Shown in pieces: positions 6,007 to 8,700 of a DNA stretch of 8,700 bases. Where the stretch lies: positions 1 through 8,700 of the forward strand of contig NZ_JAHAIF010000080.1 of NCBI RefSeq assembly GCF_018372875.1. Direction: 5' to 3'. The stretch is from Clostridium sp. (GTDB lineage Bacteria; Bacillota; Clostridia; Clostridiales; Clostridiaceae). Within the stretch, counting starts at the first letter, position 1; every line of letters begins with the position of its first letter. The notes below the pieces were generated by a model. The model saw only the letters and a program-made list of their open reading frames with translations. It searched no databases and was not told the DNA's origin. A program made the translations under genes and the position numbers.

Positions 6007-7275
6007 CTATTTGGCTTTATTTTTAGATATTAACTTAGCTACAAATGCACCAATTAATGCAGGTATAATCCAATTAAATCCTAGATTATTAAAAGGAAGC
6101 TTGTGTATAAAACCTATATTAATACCGAAGCTATCTATAACAGTTAATGCACTAATAACAAGTGTGATATAAGCTGCCCCCTTGAACATGCTGTCAGTAG
6201 TAAATATTTTTGGCATAGAACTAAGTAAAACTAAAATGATAGCAACAGGATATAAAACTGTAAGTATTGGCACTGCAATAGCTATTATCCTATCAACCCC
6301 TAGGTTGGACATTATTGTACTGTATATGCATATTCCAATTACTAAATGCTCATATTTAATTTTATTCTTTGTTAAATCTGAAAAGTATTTAGCAGTAATT
6401 GATGTTAAACTTGCTGCAGTTGTAAAACATGCACAGGCAACAATTATACCTAATAATATAGTTCCTAAGTTTCCTAATAAACCTCTAGTTATAGTAGATA
6501 ATAGCTCTGTTTGAGACATTAATCCATTATAACTATTAGACATAGTTGCTCCTAAGAATGCTAGTCCACCATATACAACTATTAATCCAAATCCAGCTAT
6601 TAAAGAAGCCTTAATTGTAAGACTAGCTACTTCCTTTTTATCACTATATCCCCTACTTTTAAATGAGGCTATTATAAAGGCAACTACTCCCCCCATCCCT
6701 AAGGCATCCATTGTTTGGTACCCTTGTGTAAGTCCATGGGCAAATAAACTTTCTGAATTTATATCTGTTTTTATATCCCCAATGGGAGAAATTATACCTT
6801 TTACAATTAGAATAAATAATGTAACTAACAGTACTGGGGTTAAGTATTTTCCAATAATATTTACAGTCTTAGATGGCCTCATTGTTAGTAAAAATACTAA
6901 TGCAAAGAAAACAATTGAAAATAAAACTTTATTAAAATCACCAAATATAGGTGCTATACTTAGCTCAAAAGTTGTAGCACTAGTTCTAGGAATAACAAGT
7001 ATTGGTCCTAAACAAAGCATCATAATAACTTCAATTCCAATACCAAACCTTTTACCTGCACGACTAGCAATATTTTGGTATGATCCAGCCTTTGCAATGG
7101 CATAAATAGATAAAAGTATTATTCCTATATCTGCCACAATAAATCCCATAAAACTAGTTAACCAATTACTACCTGAAGTTGCCCCCAAAAATGGTGGAAA
7201 TATTAAATTTCCTGCCCCAAAAAAGTTAGCAAATAGCATAAATCCTATAATTAAAACATCCATTCTTTTTCTCAT
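6007..7275 (-). CDS. brnQ: Branched-chain amino acid carrier (BrnQ/LIVCS family)
   Basis: This 422-residue integral membrane protein, with about 12 hydrophobic helices, belongs to the LIVCS (BrnQ) family of cation-coupled amino acid importers. The N-terminal signature GFMLFANFFGAGNLIFPPFLG (residues 11-31) is characteristic. PRTSATTFELSI (96-107) and the GLTQGYQTMDALG segment (about 182-194) are further family motifs. Length and both ends look normal. GAGGG lies 6 nt before the ATG. It is monocistronic, between the terminator at 5972-6002 and a long structured leader that starts near 7574. The family usually carries Leu, Ile and Val. The leader, however, holds a Tyr/Phe-rich coding run, so substrate choice may differ here; that is inference only. 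Plus-strand open frames in this stretch are shadows. Confidence 0.93.
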   Translation of the reverse strand: MRKRMDVLIIGFMLFANFFGAGNLIFPPFLGATSGSNWLTSFMGFIVADIGIILLSIYAIAKAGSYQNIASRAGKRFGIGIEVIMMLCLGPILVIPRTSATTFELSIAPIFGDFNKVLFSIVFFALVFLLTMRPSKTVNIIGKYLTPVLLVTLFILIVKGIISPIGDIKTDINSESLFAHGLTQGYQTMDALGMGGVVAFIIASFKSRGYSDKKEVASLTIKASLIAGFGLIVVYGGLAFLGATMSNSYNGLMSQTELLSTITRGLLGNLGTILLGIIVACACFTTAASLTSITAKYFSDLTKNKIKYEHLVIGICIYSTIMSNLGVDRIIAIAVPILTVLYPVAIILVLLSSMPKIFTTDSMFKGAAYITLVISALTVIDSFGINIGFIHKLPFNNLGFNWIIPALIGAFVAKLISKNKAK

Positions 7276-7306
7276 TACAATCCCTCTTTCTTTAGTTTAT
7301 ATACAG

Positions 7307-7338
7307 AAAAGCCACATAGTATACACTACATGGCTTTT
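7307..7338 (-). terminator. Second hairpin in the brnQ leader, weak terminator
   Basis: AAAAGCCA, a 2-nt mismatch, TAGT, a 4-nt loop, then ACTA, mismatch and TGGCTTTT form a 12-bp interrupted stem 32 nt before the brnQ start. Read on the minus strand it ends in TTTTCTGTAT, a poor U-tract. On the plus strand it runs into TTTTTATTTC. Its minus-strand 3' arm (CTATGTGGCTT, within 7307-7319) is also an exact partner for the segment at 7374-7384 of the upstream terminator, so it may swap partners with it. Confidence 0.5.
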
Positions 7339-7353
7339 TATTTCTTAGGATTG

Positions 7354-7468
7354 AAAAAACCACATAGCATCATCTATGTGGCTTAAAAACAACAAAAATT
7401 AGCCATCATAGATACAAACAATCTCTAGTCTGTATCTATGATTAATATTACTATCTATCACAAATACA
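7354..7468 (-). promoter_or_regulatory. Putative attenuator in the brnQ 5' leader
   Basis: Five minus-strand segments can pair in a chain. A (7457-7468) pairs with B (7431-7442): 12 bp, two of them G-U. B pairs with C (7405-7416): 12 bp perfect. C (7401-7413) pairs with D (7372-7383): 12 bp with one bulged A. D (7374-7381) pairs with E (7360-7367): 8 bp, 6-nt loop, directly followed by six Ts (7354-7359). D:E is a standard intrinsic terminator, so C:D is an antiterminator and B:C an anti-antiterminator. Segment A begins 4 nt after the stop codon of the leader peptide, so a ribosome there would hide A and favour termination. No T-box sequence (GGTGG-ACCGCG type) is present. The pairings are seen in the sequence; the regulatory reading is inference. 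Confidence 0.65.
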
Positions 7469-7471
7469 AAC

Positions 7472-7540
7472 CTAACTATAATAGCTAAAATAATACTTAT
7501 TTATTTTTACTTTCTTACTTAAGTTTATATTATTAATCAT
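7472..7540 (-). CDS. Putative Tyr-rich leader peptide of brnQ
   Basis: This is an open frame of 22 codons from ATG 7538-7540 to TAG 7472-7474, inside the brnQ leader about 33 nt after the predicted transcription start. AAGGA lies about 10 nt before the ATG. The peptide starts MINNINLSKKVKINK and ends with YYFSYYS: four Tyr codons (all TAT) and one Phe within six codons. The stop is followed within 4 nt by the first of the alternating pairing segments, the position expected of a control peptide in ribosome-mediated attenuation. Tyrosine is common in AT-rich DNA, so the run could be chance; two Ile/Leu codons early in the peptide are weaker candidates for control. It is too short for family assignment. 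Confidence 0.5.
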   Translation of the reverse strand: MINNINLSKKVKINKYYFSYYS

Positions 7541-7580
7541 TTTGCTTTCTTCCTTCTGTAAAAATATTAATTCTTTTTTA

Positions 7581-7609
7581 ATTATAACTATTTTCTTCCA
7601 TAGAGTCAA
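7581..7609 (-). promoter_or_regulatory. brnQ promoter
   Basis: On the minus strand TTGACT (7604-7609) and a perfect TATAAT (7581-7586) are exactly 17 bp apart, an almost ideal vegetative promoter. Transcription would begin near 7574 and give a leader of about 300 nt before the carrier gene. Confidence 0.8.
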
Positions 7610-7702
7610 CTATATTTCAACTTCTGTTACATCATCCTCTAGTAATATTATTTTATTTTAACATATATAAAACTAATCTTAGATACATTCTGTAAAGTTT
7701 AT

Positions 7703-7711
7703 TGATATAAT
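7703..7711 (+). promoter_or_regulatory. Extended -10 promoter of the small membrane protein gene
   Basis: TGATATAAT (TG-N-TATAAT, 7703-7711) is an extended -10 element 31 nt before the ATG of the next gene. There is only a poor -35 (GATACA around 7682-7687), as is usual for extended -10 promoters. Confidence 0.5.
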
Positions 7712-7741
7712 ATATTTATAACTTTTTAGGAGGATATATAA

Positions 7742-8134
7742 ATGACAAAAATTAAGAAAAAATCATATTTATTGTTACTTTTTTTAATACTTGTTTTGGT
7801 ATCTTTTTTAACTTTTTCAAAAAAGCAAACTATAGATACATATAGTTCTAATAATTATAGTATCAAAATAAAAGCTAAAGATTCATTTTCATTTGGCCCA
7901 CATAAGATTTTTATTTACTATAAAACAAAAGATGATATATTTTATAATGATCTTTTTGATACACTTCTTTTTAATGATGGTTCTACTATAAGTAAAGATA
8001 ATTTTAAAGTTGAATTTAAGAACAATAATTGTATTCTATCACTATCAGGTTGTGAAGGTAGTAGTTCATATTTGATAAGTTTTTCTGAAAATAAAGTTTC
8101 ATATACTGATATATCTGAGATTCAATCTAATTAA
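7742..8134 (+). CDS. Small membrane-anchored or exported protein, unknown function
   Basis: This is a 130-residue protein with a short basic N-terminus (MTKIKKKS), one hydrophobic helix at about residues 9-25 (YLLLLFLILVLVSFLTF), and an outward-facing domain of about 100 residues rich in Asn, Ser, Lys and aromatic residues. There is no lipobox cysteine after the helix, so it is a membrane anchor or an uncleaved or cleaved signal peptide rather than a lipoprotein. The outer part (IKIKAKDSFSFGPHKIFIYYKT ... NFKVEFKNNNCILSLSGCEG) looks like a beta sandwich and resembles small DUF5412-like Firmicutes proteins only faintly. Two cysteines (97 and 104) could form a disulphide. AGGAGG lies 8 nt before the ATG. 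It is divergent from brnQ and appears monocistronic, followed by an AT-only hairpin. I do not recognise a function. Confidence 0.7.
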   Translation: MTKIKKKSYLLLLFLILVLVSFLTFSKKQTIDTYSSNNYSIKIKAKDSFSFGPHKIFIYYKTKDDIFYNDLFDTLLFNDGSTISKDNFKVEFKNNNCILSLSGCEGSSSYLISFSENKVSYTDISEIQSN

Positions 8135-8406
8135 AGTATATTTTTATTAAGAAAATATATTTAACATATTCAACTTTAATGAAATAAATTATCTTCATTT
8201 ACTGTTTTTTTGCGTTTTTTAAATAATTGATTATATGAGGTGATAAAAATCGTTCTAAATATTAATACTATTATAGTACTAATATTACAATAACTTTTAA
8301 TTGTTTCGCTAAAGTATCTTTAATGAATAACAAAAGCCAATGATCTATTATAATTGACTTTTAACTACGTTAAATCACTTATTACATTGACTCTTATCTG
8401 AAAATA
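8135..8406. other. Non-coding AT-rich stretch
   Basis: I see no convincing gene here. It holds an AT-only hairpin just after the preceding stop codon (TATATTTT ... AAAATATA), several T runs, and a GAGGTGAT that looks like a ribosome binding site but precedes no ATG. A terminator-like inverted repeat is also present (AAAAGCCAAT 8332-8341 with ATTGACTTTT 8353-8362, one mismatch). Confidence 0.5.
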
Positions 8407-8550
8407 ATGTTTACCTCTGAAACTCCAAGCTTTTCAGAAAGACTTAGAGTTAACAGATTGAGATCTCTCGTTGGTTTTTGTGTTGCCGGTTCAGATAGAT
8501 ATCCAACCCCTTCAGAATCAGATAACGCTTATTGGGTTTACTATATATAA
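8407..8550 (+). other. Unidentified patch of unusual composition with a 47-codon frame
   Basis: Between AT-rich flanks, about 8410-8540 is visibly richer in G and C than its neighbours and is open on both strands. The plus frame runs from ATG 8407 to TAA 8548-8550 (47 residues, containing ERLRVNRLRSLVGFCVAG and a DRYPTPSES stretch). The minus frame is open over 8394-8528 and reads PTRDLNLLTLSLSEKLG, with no start codon in view. Neither has a good ribosome binding site and I recognise neither product. It may be a remnant of a gene or mobile element left beside the insertion sequence that starts 7 nt later, or an untranslated RNA. It should not be treated as an established gene. Confidence 0.3.
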
Positions 8551-8600
8551 TAAAAAGGGGCTGTCGCACTAAATAATTAGTGCGTAGCTCTTTTTTTTTG

Positions 8601-8640
8601 TAAAAAAATAAATCCCAAACTCTACGAGTTTAGGATTTAT
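8601..8640 (-). terminator. Terminator after the probable transposase gene
   Basis: On the minus strand ATAAATCC and AAACTC-type arms (8608-8622 with 8626-8640, 14 bp, one mismatch, 3-nt loop) are followed by a run of Ts (8601-8608 region). It lies 12 nt beyond the stop codon of the partial gene at the right edge and before the terminal repeat. Confidence 0.65.
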
Positions 8641-8652
8641 GATAAAATATTC

Positions 8653-8700
8653 TTATGCAAAAAAGAAACATTTTACAAAAGAATTATACTTCAAATCAAA
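8653..8700 (-). CDS. C-terminal end of a probable transposase, partial
   Basis: Only the last 15 codons are in the window, ending FVKCFFFA and TAA at 8653-8655. The gene continues beyond the right edge, reading inward on the minus strand. The fragment is too short to identify by sequence. The call rests on its place between a hairpin terminal repeat with terminator and the unseen body of the element, the normal arrangement at the 3' side of an insertion sequence. Confidence 0.4.
   Translation of the reverse strand, partial: FDLKYNSFVKCFFFA

Larger units (their letters stand above)
8557..8700 (-). mobile_element. Insertion sequence end (possibly IS1182-like), partial
   Basis: The stretch starts with GGGGCTGTCGCACTAA (8557-8572), which looks like the terminal inverted repeat of IS1182-type elements in Firmicutes (recalled, not searched). 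It folds into a hairpin: CGCACTAA/TTAGTGCG with a 4-nt loop, plus an outer 6-bp helix with two G-U pairs, running into nine Ts. Such hairpins at insertion-sequence ends block outside transcription. Inside it comes a second terminator for a minus-strand gene and then the last codons of that gene. The other end of the element is outside the window, so target duplication cannot be checked. Confidence 0.55.

Noticed and set aside
5978..6172. Plus-strand frame of 64 codons after the MerR gene
   Set aside because: It begins inside the bidirectional terminator and is antisense to the end of the carrier gene.
6182..7105. Plus-strand frames inside the carrier gene
   Set aside because: They are antisense shadows of a well-supported membrane transporter and lack start signals.
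7354..7574. T-box riboswitch as explanation of the brnQ leader
   Set aside because: The conserved T-box antiterminator sequence (GGTGG followed by ACCGCG) is absent on the minus strand, and the terminator and antiterminator are A/T-rich with a different sequence.
7554..7575. CodY box near the brnQ transcription start
   Set aside because: The best alignment to AATTTTCWGAAAATT matches only about 8 of 15 positions, no better than expected in such AT-rich DNA.
8240..8293. Tiny hydrophobic frame (GTG start, 17 codons, MIKIVLN...VLILQ) resembling a small type I toxin
   Set aside because: The GAGGTGAT ribosome site overlaps the GTG itself, and the only codon at proper distance is ATC; no antisense RNA promoter or terminator pair is evident.
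8411..8530. tRNA gene or remnant in the odd-composition patch
   Set aside because: The GGTTCAGAT sequence recalls a T-loop, but no acceptor, anticodon and T stems could be paired on either strand.

Overview
The window is AT-rich, with strong AGGAGG-type ribosome binding sites, TTGACA/TATAAT promoters and paired convergent terminators. It carries families typical of Clostridium sensu stricto (adjacent DUF1659 and DUF2922 genes, clostridial phage replication genes). I infer a low-GC Clostridium chromosome; the species cannot be read from the sequence.

Layout. 1-541: two small genes of unknown function (DUF1659, DUF2922) ending at a bidirectional terminator. 627-1268: a two-helix YcxB-like membrane protein on the minus strand. 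1293-3993: an orphan phage-type control and replication module. A cI-like repressor (+) faces a Cro-like HTH gene (-) across an operator region with palindromes. Behind the Cro-like gene lie a phage replisome organizer/DnaD gene broken by a one-base shift in a homopolymer, a DnaC/DnaI-type helicase loader, and a small coiled-coil ORF ending at a terminator. No integrase, helicase or virion gene is in view, so this is a remnant or a small immobile island. 3988-5969: an aldo/keto reductase and a histidine phosphatase in one minus-strand operon, divergent from a MerR-family regulator. A 17-bp palindrome sits inside a 19-bp promoter spacer, as is classic for MerR activation. 5972-7609: a BrnQ-type amino acid carrier with a long leader. 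7703-8134: a small membrane-anchored protein of unknown function. 8135-8556: mostly non-coding DNA with a short patch of odd composition. 8557-8700: the end of an insertion sequence (hairpin terminal repeat, terminator and the last codons of a probable transposase).

The most interesting element is the brnQ leader. A consensus promoter drives about 300 nt of 5' RNA. It encodes a 22-residue peptide ending in a Tyr/Phe-rich run (YYFSYY), followed by five segments that can pair in alternating, mutually exclusive ways and end in an intrinsic terminator. This fits ribosome-mediated attenuation, possibly sensing tyrosine rather than branched-chain amino acids. There is no T-box signature. I could not fold or search anything; all pairings were found by eye.
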